A stretch of 64,000 nt of DNA from Conchiformibius sp. (GCA_029984035.1 JASBYJ010000002.1:1-64000); one strand, 5' to 3'; shown: positions 51,426-61,401, counted from the stretch's first letter. Translations and numbers: made by a program. Notes: generated by a model not told the origin, from the letters alone.

Positions 51426-51884
51426 TTACACGCAAAGAGACTGTTTTGCCGCTTCTGCACTTTGGCTGGCCAGTGTGTCGGCGCGCTCGTTGCCGTCGTG
51501 TCCTGCATGTCCTTTCACCCATTGCCAAGTGATATCGTGTCGGGTGCAGAGTTCGTCCAGTTTGCGCCATAAATCTTCGTTTTTGACGGCGGTTTTGGCA
51601 GATGTTTTCCAGCCGTTTTTTTTCCAGCCGTGTATCCAGTTTTCCATGCCGTTTTTGACATATTGCGAATCGGTGCAGACGGTAACGGCACATCGGCGTT
51701 TCAATGCCGACAACCCTTGGATAACGGCGGTAAGCTCCATGCGGTTGTTTGTCGTATCGGCTTCGCTGCCTGAAAGTTCTTTTTCGTGTTTGCCGTAGCG
51801 CATCAGCACGCCCCAGCCGCCCGGACCGGGATTGCCTTTGCAGGCGCCGTCTGTATAAAGGTAAACCATATTGGGAGAATTCAT
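51426..51884 (-). CDS. rnhA: Ribonuclease HI
   Basis: Cuts the RNA strand of RNA-DNA hybrids. The 152 residues have the catalytic acids Asp (YTDGACKGNPGPGGWG, about 11), Glu (NRMELTAVI), Asp (VCTDSQYV) and Asp (GNERADTLA), plus the His of WVKGHAGHDGNE. Length is typical. Minus strand, convergent with mutY. Confidence 0.97.
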   Translation of the reverse strand: MNSPNMVYLYTDGACKGNPGPGGWGVLMRYGKHEKELSGSEADTTNNRMELTAVIQGLSALKRRCAVTVCTDSQYVKNGMENWIHGWKKNGWKTSAKTAVKNEDLWRKLDELCTRHDITWQWVKGHAGHDGNERADTLASQSAEAAKQSLCV

Positions 51885-52130
51885 TTGCCTGTCTGTATCT
51901 GTGTCAAATAGGGGGAATCGGTTAAAATCGGTGCGTCGGAGCCGCGATGCCGCCTGAAAACACCGCAGATTTTTTTACTGTTGCCGTGTTTGAAATGTTG
52001 CCGGGCATTGGATGGTACGGTATCTTGAACCAATGCGGCGCAAGGGTGTGGCGGTTTGAAAAATATGCGGTGCGCCTTTCAGGCAGCGGTTTGGTGTGAT
52101 ATGCTGTTGCGGTGCGGTGTTGTATGCCGT

Positions 52131-52379
52131 TTAGATTTTTTCTCCGAAGAAATTGTCGGCGGCATCTTGGAATAAATCGGCAAAACGGCTGTTTTCATAG
52201 CCCAGTCGCACCATTTCGTCTTCAAAGGCTGCCTGAACCTGTTCGGCCGCATTTTCGGCGATATCGGGCGGCAGTGCGCGCAGAAACCCTTTCAATGCGG
52301 CTGCCAATACGCGGTTTTGCATATTGAGAATGTCATTGCATTCTTCGAGATAGTCTAAACGGTTTTCCCAGTTTTCCAT
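52131..52379 (-). CDS. Small acidic protein of unknown function
   Basis: An 82-residue acidic helical protein (MENWENRLDYLEECNDILNMQNRVLAAALK...) with no signal, membrane helix or known domain. A coiled-coil is possible around 4-30. It lies 53 bases from a divergent unknown gene. Composition and codon use suggest a real gene, but its role is unknown. Confidence 0.55.
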   Translation of the reverse strand: MENWENRLDYLEECNDILNMQNRVLAAALKGFLRALPPDIAENAAEQVQAAFEDEMVRLGYENSRFADLFQDAADNFFGEKI

Positions 52380-52432
52380 TGTTGCGCCCTTGTTGCTTGA
52401 AAAGAAGGGCGCATTGTAACAAATAGCGGCTT

Positions 52433-53224
52433 ATGATGAATAAAACGGATTCTCCGATGTCGGAACAGATGGTATTTACTTTAGAAGAAAATGATGCGCA
52501 GACGGGCAGCGGTTGGGAGCGGCGGTTGCAGGATTTGCGCCGCCAGCAGGAAAGTTCTGCCGTGCCGCATCCGAAACCGCAGGCAGAAAAATTGGCGGTG
52601 TCGGCACGCCGCGCACGCGGCAGAACGGCGCGTGAAAATGAAAAGCTGCCTGAAGGCAATCGGCAGGTTCAGTCGCCCGGCTTTGGTGATGAGGAGTTGG
52701 ATGCCGCTTATCGTGTTTATTTGCGCGAACGTGAAGCGCAGCATAACGAGAAAATGGCTGAAAATGTGCCTGTGGGCATCATGATTGAAGAAGATTGGCT
52801 GGCTGCGCAATCGGCTTTGCAAAGCGAGCGTAACCGCCGTTACCAAGAAGTCCGGCACAGTTTTGTCTGCCATCCCGAAAAAAGCGAAGGCAGCAGGATG
52901 CAGCCGGTTTCAGGCAGCCCTGCCGACAATCTGCCGCCTTATACGGTTCATGTGTACGACCTTCCTGATTTTCCTGCCGCGCGTAAGATTAAAATCATTT
53001 CCGAACAGGAGTTTGTGCAGGCGGTTCACGATAAATTGCAGGTGCATTTGAGTAATGCCGTGTCGGGTATGGTACGGCAGGCGGTACAGAAAAAATTGGC
53101 CACTTTGAGTTATGATTTGCAGGCTGTTTTGAATGAAGAAACGGGCAAGCTGGTGCAGGATGTGTTGGAGCACAATTTGGCGGCGGTGGTGCGAAACGTA
53201 AAAAACAGTTTGCTGAGAAAATAG
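52433..53224 (+). CDS. Unknown protein with a charged N-terminal half
   Basis: A 263-residue protein with no signal or membrane segment. The N-terminal 140 residues are rich in Glu, Arg and Gln (WERRLQDLRRQQ..., YREREAQHNEKMAENV...) and probably disordered or coiled. The C-terminal part (ARKIKIISEQEFVQAVHDKLQVHLSNAVSGMVRQAVQKK...) is helical. A DUS lies in the coding region and encodes QPVSGSP around residue 160, likely an insertion in a linker. It precedes grxD by 40 bases on the same strand. No function assigned. Confidence 0.65.
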   Translation: MMNKTDSPMSEQMVFTLEENDAQTGSGWERRLQDLRRQQESSAVPHPKPQAEKLAVSARRARGRTARENEKLPEGNRQVQSPGFGDEELDAAYRVYLREREAQHNEKMAENVPVGIMIEEDWLAAQSALQSERNRRYQEVRHSFVCHPEKSEGSRMQPVSGSPADNLPPYTVHVYDLPDFPAARKIKIISEQEFVQAVHDKLQVHLSNAVSGMVRQAVQKKLATLSYDLQAVLNEETGKLVQDVLEHNLAAVVRNVKNSLLRK

Positions 53225-53264
53225 TCTATAATCAGCCGCTTTCAAACCCATCGGAAAATGCGTT

Positions 53265-53573
53265 ATGAGTATTCAAGAACAAATTAAAGAAGTGGTTACC
53301 ACACACCGTGTCGTGCTGTTTATGAAAGGCAGCAAACAGTTTCCCCAATGCGGCTTCTCCGCGCGTGCGGTGCAGATTTTGCAGGCGGCGGGCTGCGAAG
53401 ATTTTGTAACGGTGAATGTGTTGGAAAATGACGAAGTGCGTCAAGGTATTAAAGAATACAGCGATTGGCCGACCATTCCCCAGCTGTATATCGGCGGCGA
53501 GTTTATCGGCGGCTCCGATATTATGATGGAAATGTTTGAAGCCGGTGAGTTGCAGGAAGCTTTGAAGGCTTGA
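53265..53573 (+). CDS. grxD: Monothiol glutaredoxin (Grx4 type)
   Basis: A 102-residue CGFS glutaredoxin that binds and transfers a [2Fe-2S] cluster with glutathione. The active site is PQCGFSARAV (about 27-36), with the TIPQLYIGGEFIGGSDIMMEM glutathione-binding stretch near the C-terminus. Length and motifs are typical of GrxD. Terminator follows 27 bases on. Confidence 0.95.
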   Translation: MSIQEQIKEVVTTHRVVLFMKGSKQFPQCGFSARAVQILQAAGCEDFVTVNVLENDEVRQGIKEYSDWPTIPQLYIGGEFIGGSDIMMEMFEAGELQEALKA

Positions 53574-53600
53574 TTGTGTTGCTTCATCCAAATGGTTGGA

Positions 53601-53633
53601 AAACCGTCCGAATGTTTCGGACGGTTTTTGTTT
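53601..53633 (+). terminator. Rho-independent terminator of grxD
   Basis: AAACCGTCCGAA-TGT-TTCGGACGGTTT forms a 12-bp stem followed by TTGTTTGG. The stem is unrelated to the DUS dialect but contains CCGTCCGAA, similar to other neisserial uptake forms. Confidence 0.85.
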
Positions 53634-53732
53634 GGCTTTCAGGCAGCCTCGGGGTGCGGCACAGGGTGGCGGTTTGATGGAAACGGCATGGTGCGGCTGC
53701 GTTTGATGTGTGGGTGCGCGTTTTTTATTTCC

Positions 53733-54689
53733 TTATTGGTAATCAATGGGATGTAAGAAATCTGTTGCCAATTGTGAAAACGTTTTGCGGCGTTTCCAGA
53801 AGGAGCGGTGTGCTTTGCTTTTGAGGTGCAGGCTGCCTTGTTCGCAAATTATCCGCAGCTGTTTCAGGCTGCCTGAAACGATGTTTTGCCAAAGCGGTGC
53901 AAAGAAACGGGTATCCCAGTCGGCAAGCGTGTCGGCGTAGTGCCATGGGTCGGTGCAGCGTGCGAAATCTTCGGCGAATAAAACGGTTTGATGGATGTCG
54001 ATATGCCGTTCCAAGCACTGTTGCCTCCATGCGGCGAAGTTTTCAGGCAGGGGGACGGTGTGCAGGCTGCTTTGTTGTGTCCATGCGCTGTTGCTGCCGA
54101 TTAGGGCTGCCTGAAACGTATCCTCTACGGGCGGCGCGTTCCACAGCCATAAGCCGCTGACGGGTAGTTTGCCGGCTTCCGTGCGTTCTTGATTGGGGCT
54201 GCAACGGTTCAGCCACATGGGAATTTCGGTAGAAAGCTGCATCCATAGGCGCGGTTGCGTTTCGGTTATGAATAGGGAGCCGTCCAAGTGTTTGCCGCAC
54301 ACGGCGAACCAGTCGTCAATCTGCCATGTGGTTTTTTCAGGCAGCGTAACTTTCCACAAGTCGGCGCGTAGCGGCTCGAAGCGGGCATCATCGCCGTAAA
54401 GCCGGTTGAGACCTGCGCTGAACTCCTGTGCTTCTGCCAGGCTCAAATCGGGTACCGAACCTACGTAAATGCTGTGCATGCCTGCTTGTTGCCAAAAGGG
54501 TGAAGCGTACACTTGGTTTTCGGGCAGGCTGATGCGGTTGCATAGAAAACGGCTGTACAGACGGATGGTGCCGTTGATTTCGTGGTGAAAACGCCCGAAC
54601 CGCACTAAATTGTCGAGAGCGGGCGTGTTGGTTGCGGGAAGGTAGGCAAAACGTGCGGGCAGCCAGCGGGGGAGGATAAGAGTCAGCAT
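53733..54689 (-). CDS. RpfE-type / cofactor-independent phosphoglycerate mutase-like protein
   Basis: A 318-residue cytoplasmic protein. The pattern (LPRWLPARFAYLPATNTPALDNLVRFGRF at the start; DLSLAEAQEFSAGLNRLYGD; RLWMQLSTEIPMWLNRCSPNQER...GLWLWNAPP) recalls a betaproteobacterial family annotated as RpfE-type regulator or phosphoglycerate mutase-like. The catalytic metal residues of a true iPGM are not visible, so enzymatic activity is doubtful. No conserved gene partner is nearby. Function unclear. Confidence 0.55.
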   Translation of the reverse strand: MLTLILPRWLPARFAYLPATNTPALDNLVRFGRFHHEINGTIRLYSRFLCNRISLPENQVYASPFWQQAGMHSIYVGSVPDLSLAEAQEFSAGLNRLYGDDARFEPLRADLWKVTLPEKTTWQIDDWFAVCGKHLDGSLFITETQPRLWMQLSTEIPMWLNRCSPNQERTEAGKLPVSGLWLWNAPPVEDTFQAALIGSNSAWTQQSSLHTVPLPENFAAWRQQCLERHIDIHQTVLFAEDFARCTDPWHYADTLADWDTRFFAPLWQNIVSGSLKQLRIICEQGSLHLKSKAHRSFWKRRKTFSQLATDFLHPIDYQ

Positions 54690-55075
54690 CGGGTTATTTC
54701 GCGTGTGAAGTTATTGGGTGGTGTGCGGGGTGGACAATTCTATACGGAAAACGAAAATTTGTTTATATGAGTATAAAGTCTGCTTTCTGCTGATGATAAG
54801 TCGATTCGGGTAATATGCAAGGTATTTTTTCGGAAATATTCATATTATTTATGAAATTTCGGATTTATTTTTAACATATTTTTAGACAATTTGGAAATTT
54901 TTTACCTTTAATAATCAAGGAATAGAGTGTTGGGAATCGGTAAGGCTGATAAACGGTATCGGAAAATAAAATTAGGCAGACATCGCGCAAACCGTTTAAT
55001 GTTGCTTCAGGCGGCACACAGGCTGCCTGAAAAACAAGCAATTATTATCCATCGGCCATATTGGGAGGAACTGAC
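54690..55075. other. AT-rich promoter region upstream of yjcH-actP
   Basis: About 385 bases between divergent genes, strongly A/T rich at 54760-54920, with a DUS at about 55020-55033. The ribosome-binding site GGGAGGA at 55062-55068 precedes yjcH. A promoter for the acetate-uptake genes must lie here, but no clear -35/-10 pair or CRP site could be chosen. Confidence 0.45.
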
Positions 55076-55429
55076 ATGCAATACCACATCGATACCCAAT
55101 TAAATGACGAACAACGTTTGGCGGAAAGGATATTGAACCATCCGAAATTTCAAACTATGGCCCGGCAAAAGGCTTTGTTGGGCTGGTCTTTTTCCGTGAT
55201 TATGTTTTTGGTTTATACGGGTTTTATTCTGATTATCGGATTGAAACCGGAACTTTTCGCCACTCCTGTGTCGCAGGGCGGCGTAACCACATGGGGTATT
55301 TACATCGGTTTGTTTATTATAGTTTTTTCATTTGTTATTACCGCGGTTTATGTGGTGATTGCAAATGGCAGATTTGAACAAATGACGCAGGAAGTTATCG
55401 GCGAAGTGAAGGAGAATAACCATGAATAA
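55076..55429 (+). CDS. yjcH: DUF485 family inner-membrane protein, YjcH
   Basis: A 117-residue protein that precedes actP in many genomes. Two membrane helices (about 37-58 and 75-100) follow HPKFQTMARQKALLGWSFSVIMF, the DUF485 signature. ATG at 55076 is preferred to a TTG at 55061 because GGGAGGA sits before it. It overlaps actP by 8 bases. Its role with the acetate permease is not understood. Confidence 0.88.
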   Translation: MQYHIDTQLNDEQRLAERILNHPKFQTMARQKALLGWSFSVIMFLVYTGFILIIGLKPELFATPVSQGGVTTWGIYIGLFIIVFSFVITAVYVVIANGRFEQMTQEVIGEVKENNHE

Positions 55430-57107
55430 AACTATTCGTATGATGGCTGTATTGGCAGGTTTGTCGGCTTCAGGCAGCCTGTGGGCAGACGCTTTCAGCG
55501 GCGAGGTGCAAAAGCAGTCCACCAATTGGACGGCGATTGTGATGTTCTTTATTTTTGTGGGTGCAACTCTCTATATCACCAAATGGGCGGCATCGCAAAA
55601 TAAATCCACCAAGGATTTTTATACCGGCGGCGGAGGTATTTCCGGTACGCGCAACGGTTTGGCGATTGCGGGCGACTATATGTCGGCTGCATCGTTTTTG
55701 GGTATTTCCGCGTTGGTATTTGCCCGTGGTTATGACGGTTTGATTTATTCGACCGGCTTTTTGGTCGGTTGGCCGCTGGTACTGTTTTTAGTGGCGGAAC
55801 GATTGAGAAACTTGGGTAAATTTACGTTTTCCGATGTTGCGGCATACCGCTTCAAACAGGAACCGGTACGTATGTTTGCCGCCACTTCTTCGCTGTTGAT
55901 TGTTTCTCTGTATTTGATTGCCCAAGTTGTGGGTGCGGGTAAGCTGATTTAATTGCTGTTTGGTTTGAATTATATTACCGCCGTGATTTTGGTCGGTGTG
56001 CTGATGGTGGTGTATGTGTTGTTCGGCGGTATGCTGGCGACCACTTGGGTACAGATGATTAAAGCCGTATTGCTGTTGGGAGGAGCGACCTTTATCTCGA
56101 TAATGGTATTGAAACACAGCGGTTTTTCTTTGGAATCTCTGTTCGGGAAGGCGGTTGCCGTACATGATGGCGGACAAAGCATTATGGCTCCGGGCGGTTT
56201 GGTGGCCAATCCGATTGATGCTTTGTCGTTGGGACTGGCTTTGATGTTCGGTACGGCCGGTTTGCCGCATATTCTGATGCGCTTCTTCACCGTACCCGAT
56301 GCTCGTGAGGCACGTAAATCGGTAGTGGTGGCAACCGGCTTGATTGGTTATTTTTATCTTTTGACGGTGATTATCGGTTTTGGTGCGATTATTTTCCTGA
56401 CCAAGGATAATCCCCAATTCTTCAGCCAAGTGGTGAAGGAAGGCAAAACTGTTTATGAAATGATAGGCGGCAATAATATGGCGGCTATCCATTTGTCTTC
56501 TGCGGTGGGCGGCAATTTCTTGTTGGGTTTTATTTCGGCGGTGGCATTTGCGACTATTTTGGCGGTGGTTGCCGGTTTGACCCTATCGGGTGCTTCTGCG
56601 GTCAGTCATGATATTTATTCTTCCATTTTGCGCAAGGGCAAAGCCAGACCGCGTGAGGAAATGCGCGTATCGAAGGCGGCTACCGTAGCTTTGGGTATCA
56701 TGTCGATTATTTTGGGACTGGTATTTGAAAATCAGAATGTGGCCTTTATGGTAGGTTTGGTGTTTGCCGTGGCTGCGTCTGCCAATTTCCCGATATTGAT
56801 GCTGAGTATGTTCTGGAAAGATTTGACGACACGCGGTGCCGTTATCGGCGGATTTGCAGGATTGTTTGGTTCTTTGTTGCTGATTATTCTGGGGCCGACG
56901 GTTTGGGTGAGCGTGTTACACCAAGAAAGTCCGATTTTCCCATATGGCAATCCTGCTTTGTTTACGATTCCCTTGGCGTTTATCACCGCTTATGTGGTGT
57001 CGGTTACCGATAAGTCGGCTCGTGCACAGCAGGATAAAGCTGGTTTTCCTGCACAGTATGTCCGCTCCATGACCGGTATCGGTGCAGCAGGTGCGTCAGA
57101 CCACTAA
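55422..57107 (+). pseudogene. actP: Acetate/glycolate permease (SSS family), interrupted by an in-frame TAA
   Basis: A Na+:solute symporter of about 561 codons. The first part (55422-55949) has a signal-like N-terminus and helices up to LYLIAQVVGAGKLI. The TAA at 55950-55952 is followed in frame by LLFGLNYITAVILVGVLMVVYVLFGGMLATTW and the rest through helix 13. In ActP proteins this junction reads GKLIQLLFGLNY, so the Gln CAA has changed to TAA. No frameshift is needed. The truncated product would lose most helices. A TTG right after the stop could restart, but translation of a usable half is unlikely. yjcH overlaps the start and is intact. Confidence 0.88.
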
Positions 57108-57129
57108 TCTGAATTTGGATACGCAAACT

Positions 57130-57166
57130 AAAGCTGCCTGAAAACTTGATGGTTTCAGGCAGCTTT
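57130..57166 (+). terminator. Inverted-DUS terminator of actP
   Basis: AAAGCTGCCTGAAA and TTTCAGGCAGCTTT face each other with a 9-base loop, 23 bases after the actP stop. A second DUS pair in direct orientation follows at about 57203-57229 between actP and the DUF3360 gene. Confidence 0.75.
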
Positions 57167-57232
57167 CTGACGATTGTTTCGGCCAGATGGCCGATAGCGG
57201 ACGGGCTGCCTGAAAAGGCAGCCTGAAAATGT

Positions 57233-58696
57233 TTATAGATTGCGGAATTGAGGCAGCAGTGCCGGTATGCCGGGGAGAATGCCGATGGCCCACATGGTAA
57301 GGCATAAGATGATGAAACCCGCACCGGGTATCACAATCCTGCCCATCACGCCCAAATCCGAGCTGCGCTTTTTACAGCCGATGAGTCCCAAATTGTCCAA
57401 CAGCATGGTAAGCGACCAGCCGAATACGGGATTGACCAAAGCGGAAGCGAACACGACTACGGCTGCCGATTGGGTGGTTTTGCCTTTGCGCGTCATTTCC
57501 ATACCGGCTTCCAGCAGCGGTACATACACGCCGACTACCAAGGCAACGCTCAATACGGGCTGCCATATCGCCAAATCCATCGGATATCCCCAAATGCTGA
57601 CGATAATGCACAATAAAGCGGTCAGTATTGCGCCTGCGGGTATCGGGCGTTTGGCGATGGCTGCGGGAACGATGTAGGTTCCCCATGAAGAAGTGAAATT
57701 GGCGCCGCCCAAGCCTGAACCGGCCGCCTGACGCAAAGCACAGCTAATCATAGTGTCGTCAATATTCATATGCACTTTTTCACTGCGTTCGGGGTAGCTG
57801 ATTTTTTGGAAAACCTGGTGTCCGAGAAAGTCGGGCGACCACATGGCGGTTGCCAATACCGCAAACGGAAAAACGGCCAAAAAGCTTTCCAAAGTAGGCA
57901 AACCCATCATCCAGCCGGTGTTTTCGCCCCACCAGTAAGCAGGGCTGAGCGGCGGCAGGCCGGGTTCGGTTCGGAAGGAAAACGGCGCGCCCAGAATATA
58001 GGCGGTTACGCCTGCCAGCAAGCAGCCCAAAGGCACGGCCAGCCAACGTTTGTTCCAATGTTCCAGCAGGGCGTAAAGCAAAATGGTGCCTAAAACAGTG
58101 ATGAAAGCAATATGCGGTTTACCGAAACTTTCCGCCCATGAGAACAGTTTGCCCACTTGTCCGGTGGTGCCGATAAAGCCCAGATACAGCAGCAAACCGC
58201 CGCATACGCCGTTGCCCGTCAGTTTTGCCATCAGGCTGCCGCCTTTGCTGATGCCGAGTATGAAACCGAATAGGGCGATTAACAAGCCGAATGCCAAAGG
58301 ATGTCCGCCCGAAGCCACTACCAAAGGAATCAGCGGAATCAGCGGGCCGTGCGTGCCCGGCAGATTGGCAGAGGGAAGGAAAAAGCCGCTCAGCAATAAA
58401 ATAAAGACGGAAGCAATCAGCAGTTCGTAGCGTACGTTTTCCAATACAAAGCCTTCAGGCAGCCCCAAAGGAACGGCAAACGCGGCTGCGACTGCACCTA
58501 CCATAACGACTTTGCCGATGGTTCCCGCAAAGGCGGGGATAAAGTCTTCCGGCTCGAAGCGGTAGTCTCGGAAAGGCAGGTTGGCGCGCCAGCGTTTGGG
58601 CTGCATGATTTGCAGCTCGTGCTCAAGATAGGCATCGCGGCTGGCAAACGAAGAAGCGGGTTTATGCTGTGCGGAATATTCTGTTTCGGTATGCAT
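57233..58696 (-). CDS. DUF3360 family membrane permease-like protein
   Basis: A 487-residue protein with about 12 predicted helices. The soluble N-terminus (YLEHELQIMQPKRWRANLPFRDYRFEPEDF) and the pattern FAGTIGKVVMVGAVAAAFAVPLGL, NLPGTHGPLIPLIPLVVASGGHP and TSSWGTYIVPAAIAKRPIPAGAI match DUF3360, a family distantly like sulfate/anion permeases. Substrate unknown. It is transcribed toward actP from its own 5' region. Confidence 0.75.
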   Translation of the reverse strand: MHTETEYSAQHKPASSFASRDAYLEHELQIMQPKRWRANLPFRDYRFEPEDFIPAFAGTIGKVVMVGAVAAAFAVPLGLPEGFVLENVRYELLIASVFILLLSGFFLPSANLPGTHGPLIPLIPLVVASGGHPLAFGLLIALFGFILGISKGGSLMAKLTGNGVCGGLLLYLGFIGTTGQVGKLFSWAESFGKPHIAFITVLGTILLYALLEHWNKRWLAVPLGCLLAGVTAYILGAPFSFRTEPGLPPLSPAYWWGENTGWMMGLPTLESFLAVFPFAVLATAMWSPDFLGHQVFQKISYPERSEKVHMNIDDTMISCALRQAAGSGLGGANFTSSWGTYIVPAAIAKRPIPAGAILTALLCIIVSIWGYPMDLAIWQPVLSVALVVGVYVPLLEAGMEMTRKGKTTQSAAVVVFASALVNPVFGWSLTMLLDNLGLIGCKKRSSDLGVMGRIVIPGAGFIILCLTMWAIGILPGIPALLPQFRNL

Positions 58697-58845
58697 AAGG
58701 ATTCCTCTGATGTGTGTTGTTCTTGCTGTGCCGCAAACAGGCGCATTCGGGCGGCTGCCTAGCGGTGTTTACAGATTTTAACATAAAACAAGAGGAATTC
58801 ATTATTTAAGTTAACAATTCAGAAAAACCGAACGCAGCCTAAATA

Positions 58846-61008
58846 TTATTTGATAACGCTTTCAGGCAGTTCAAGGGTTTTCAGCCTGAGTGCATTCAGT
58901 AATACCGATACGGAGCTCAACGCCATCATGCCGCCTGCCAAGGCGGGTGTGAGCAAACCGAATGCGGCCAAAGGAATGCCGATGATGTTGTAGATAAAGG
59001 CGAAAAACAGGTTTTGTTTGATGTGTCTCAGGGTGGTGCGTGCGATAGTCAGGGCGTCGTTTAACTGCCGAAGCGAAGGACGCATCAATTCGATGTCCGC
59101 GCTGTGCGCCGCCGCCGCGCTGCTGCCGTGCACGGCAATGCCGATGTCGGCGGCGGTGAGTGCAGCGGTATCGTTGATGCCGTCGCCCGTCATGGCAACC
59201 GTATGGCCTTGCGCCATGAGCCGGCGTACTGCTTCGGCTTTGTCGCGCGGATTCATACCGCCGCGGATATCTTTGATATCAAGTTGTGCGCCGATGTATT
59301 CGGCCGTGCTTTGACGGTCGCCGCTCATCATGACAACGTGCATGCCTTGTTGTTGCAAATGTTTTATCACGGCGGCGCTGTCGCGTTTGGGCATATCCGA
59401 TAATGCGAACGCGCCTGCCGGTTGGCCGTTTACGCAGACGGCGACAATAGAAGATTGTTGCCAAAGCGTTGGTTCGGCCAGATTTTCAGGCAGCCTGAAA
59501 CGGCAAAAATCCATGCTGCCTACGGATACCGTGCCGATACCGGCCGCATCCGCGCGTATGCCTTGCCCTGCTTCGGTAACGGCGTTATCGGTAGGCAGCA
59601 AGGGGAGATTCTGCTCTTCTGCTGCCCGAAGCAAGGCGGCAGCGAGCGGGTGCAGCGAATGTTGTTCTACCGAAGCGGCCAGCTGTAAAAGATCTTGCGG
59701 CTGCCAATTGCCAACGGTATGCACGGCGGCGATACGGGGCTTGCCTTCGGTAAGCGTGCCGGTTTTGTCCAGAACGACCGTATCGACCGAGCCGGCACGT
59801 TCCAGCGCGGCGGCATTTTTGAACCATATGCCGTTGCGTACGGCTACGCCCATTCCCGCCATCACTGCCGCAGGCGTGGCCAAACCGAGTGCGCAGGGGC
59901 AGGCAACCACCAATACGGCAACGGCATGAACCAAGGCTTGGCCGGCGGAATCGGCAACCCACCAAGTGACGGCGAAGGTGAGCAATGCCGCCAGCATCAC
60001 GGCGGGGACAAATACGGCTGCCGTTTTGTCCGCCAAGCGGGCAATCGGCGCTTTGCTGTTTTGCGCTTCGGATAAGGCGTTCATCATATCGCCCAACAAT
60101 GTTGCGCTTCCCAAAGCATCGGCACGGTATTCGAGGCTGCCTGAAAGCAGTGCGCCCGCCAGCACTTTGTCGCCTTTGCGTTTGGCGACGGGACGGCTTT
60201 CGCCTGTCAGGTGGCTTTCGTCCGCCCATGCTTCGCCTGCCGTTACCGTGCCGTCTGCGGCAATCCGTCCGCCGTGTACGGTGCGTAAGGTGTCGCCTGC
60301 CTGAACCTCTGTCAGCGCTACGGTCTGCCAGCTTTCGTTGCGCCACATTTCCGTTTCGCGCGGCGTGAGTTGCAATAGCAGGCTTAAACTGTTCAGGCTG
60401 CTGTGTTTGGTGCGTTCTTCCCAGAATTTTCCCAAAGAAACAAATGCCAATACCATCACGCCCGCTTCAAAATACACTTGATGCCCGCCGTGTCCCGTCC
60501 ATGCCATACCCAGCGAATACAGATAAATGGACAGCGTGCCGACCGATACGAGCACGTCCATATTGGCAGAACCCGAACGCAAAGCGGCCAGGGCGCGGCG
60601 GTAGAACGGCCATGCGAGCCAACACTGGGCGATAGTTGCCAATGCGATTTGCAGCCACAGGGGCGGCATAAAGGCATGGCTGCCTGCAAGCATGGCGAAC
60701 ATACCGGGTAGGAAAGGTGCGCTTAATGCCAATAGCAGCAAAACGCGCCATAAGGGGTATTCGCTGCGCGTGTGATTTTCGGGCGGCGGATTTTCTGATG
60801 GTAAGGCTGCCTGAAAACCTGTTTTGCCGATGATGCCGATTAATTCGGTGATGTCGGTGTGTTGTTCATCGAATGTGATGCGTGCCGTTTCGCCTGCGAA
60901 ACTGACTTCTGCGTGTTTGATAAAGTCTTTTTTGTTTAAAACTTTTTCAATGCGGTTGGCGCAAGATTGGCAGTTCATGCCTTGAATGTTCAGGATACGG
61001 GTTTGCAT
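58846..61008 (-). CDS. copA: Copper-exporting P1B-type ATPase
   Basis: Exports Cu(I) across the inner membrane. The 720 residues have an N-terminal HMA domain with GMNCQSCANRIE (CxxC, about 9-20), VACPCALGLATPAA as the transmembrane metal site, DKTGTLTEG (phosphorylated Asp), the SLHPLAAALL His-Pro motif and TGDGINDTAAL. The C-terminal YNIIGIPLAAFG and MALSSVSVLLNALRLKTL match P1B-1 pumps. ATG at 61008 is chosen over a 48-codon extension that is partly DUS translation. No CueR-like regulator is next to it. Confidence 0.95.
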   Translation of the reverse strand: MQTRILNIQGMNCQSCANRIEKVLNKKDFIKHAEVSFAGETARITFDEQHTDITELIGIIGKTGFQAALPSENPPPENHTRSEYPLWRVLLLLALSAPFLPGMFAMLAGSHAFMPPLWLQIALATIAQCWLAWPFYRRALAALRSGSANMDVLVSVGTLSIYLYSLGMAWTGHGGHQVYFEAGVMVLAFVSLGKFWEERTKHSSLNSLSLLLQLTPRETEMWRNESWQTVALTEVQAGDTLRTVHGGRIAADGTVTAGEAWADESHLTGESRPVAKRKGDKVLAGALLSGSLEYRADALGSATLLGDMMNALSEAQNSKAPIARLADKTAAVFVPAVMLAALLTFAVTWWVADSAGQALVHAVAVLVVACPCALGLATPAAVMAGMGVAVRNGIWFKNAAALERAGSVDTVVLDKTGTLTEGKPRIAAVHTVGNWQPQDLLQLAASVEQHSLHPLAAALLRAAEEQNLPLLPTDNAVTEAGQGIRADAAGIGTVSVGSMDFCRFRLPENLAEPTLWQQSSIVAVCVNGQPAGAFALSDMPKRDSAAVIKHLQQQGMHVVMMSGDRQSTAEYIGAQLDIKDIRGGMNPRDKAEAVRRLMAQGHTVAMTGDGINDTAALTAADIGIAVHGSSAAAAHSADIELMRPSLRQLNDALTIARTTLRHIKQNLFFAFIYNIIGIPLAAFGLLTPALAGGMMALSSVSVLLNALRLKTLELPESVIK

Positions 61009-61278
61009 GGCGGACGGGCGGTATCGATAAGTAGGTTGGTCGGTGCGGTCAAATGTTTTCAGGCAGCCTGAAAACCGTTTTATTTCATACAATCTGATTG
61101 GCAGGGCATCTGTGAATATTTCGTCCCATTCTCGTTTATTGAATGGTTGCAAGCTATGGGCAAGGCATTTCGGGCCATGATACTTAATTTCCTATTTACA
61201 GGCAGCCGTATCAATAAAGGGCGGCGCAGTGAGGTTTGTCAAGCCGAGTTTTTGCAGTCAATGCTTTGGGATGGCAAG

Positions 61279-61309
61279 CAGGCTGCCTGAAACTTTTCAG
61301 GCAGCCTTT
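61279..61309. terminator. Inverted-DUS pair between copA and rhlE
   Basis: AGGCTGCCTGAAA and TTTTCAGGCAGCCT face each other over about 2 bases, followed by TTGG. It lies in the copA leader region and downstream of rhlE on the same strand. Confidence 0.55.
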
Positions 61310-61401
61310 GGCGCATGTTTCATTACCGTATGGTTTGGGCATGAACGAATCATCGTGCCTTTATCACCTGATAACGGTATTCCGTTGCGTTCGGGTGTCG
61401 C

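Noticed and set aside
55953..57107. The second part of actP as an independent gene starting at TTG
   Set aside because: It begins in the middle of a transmembrane region, lacks a ribosome-binding site and continues the frame of the first part.
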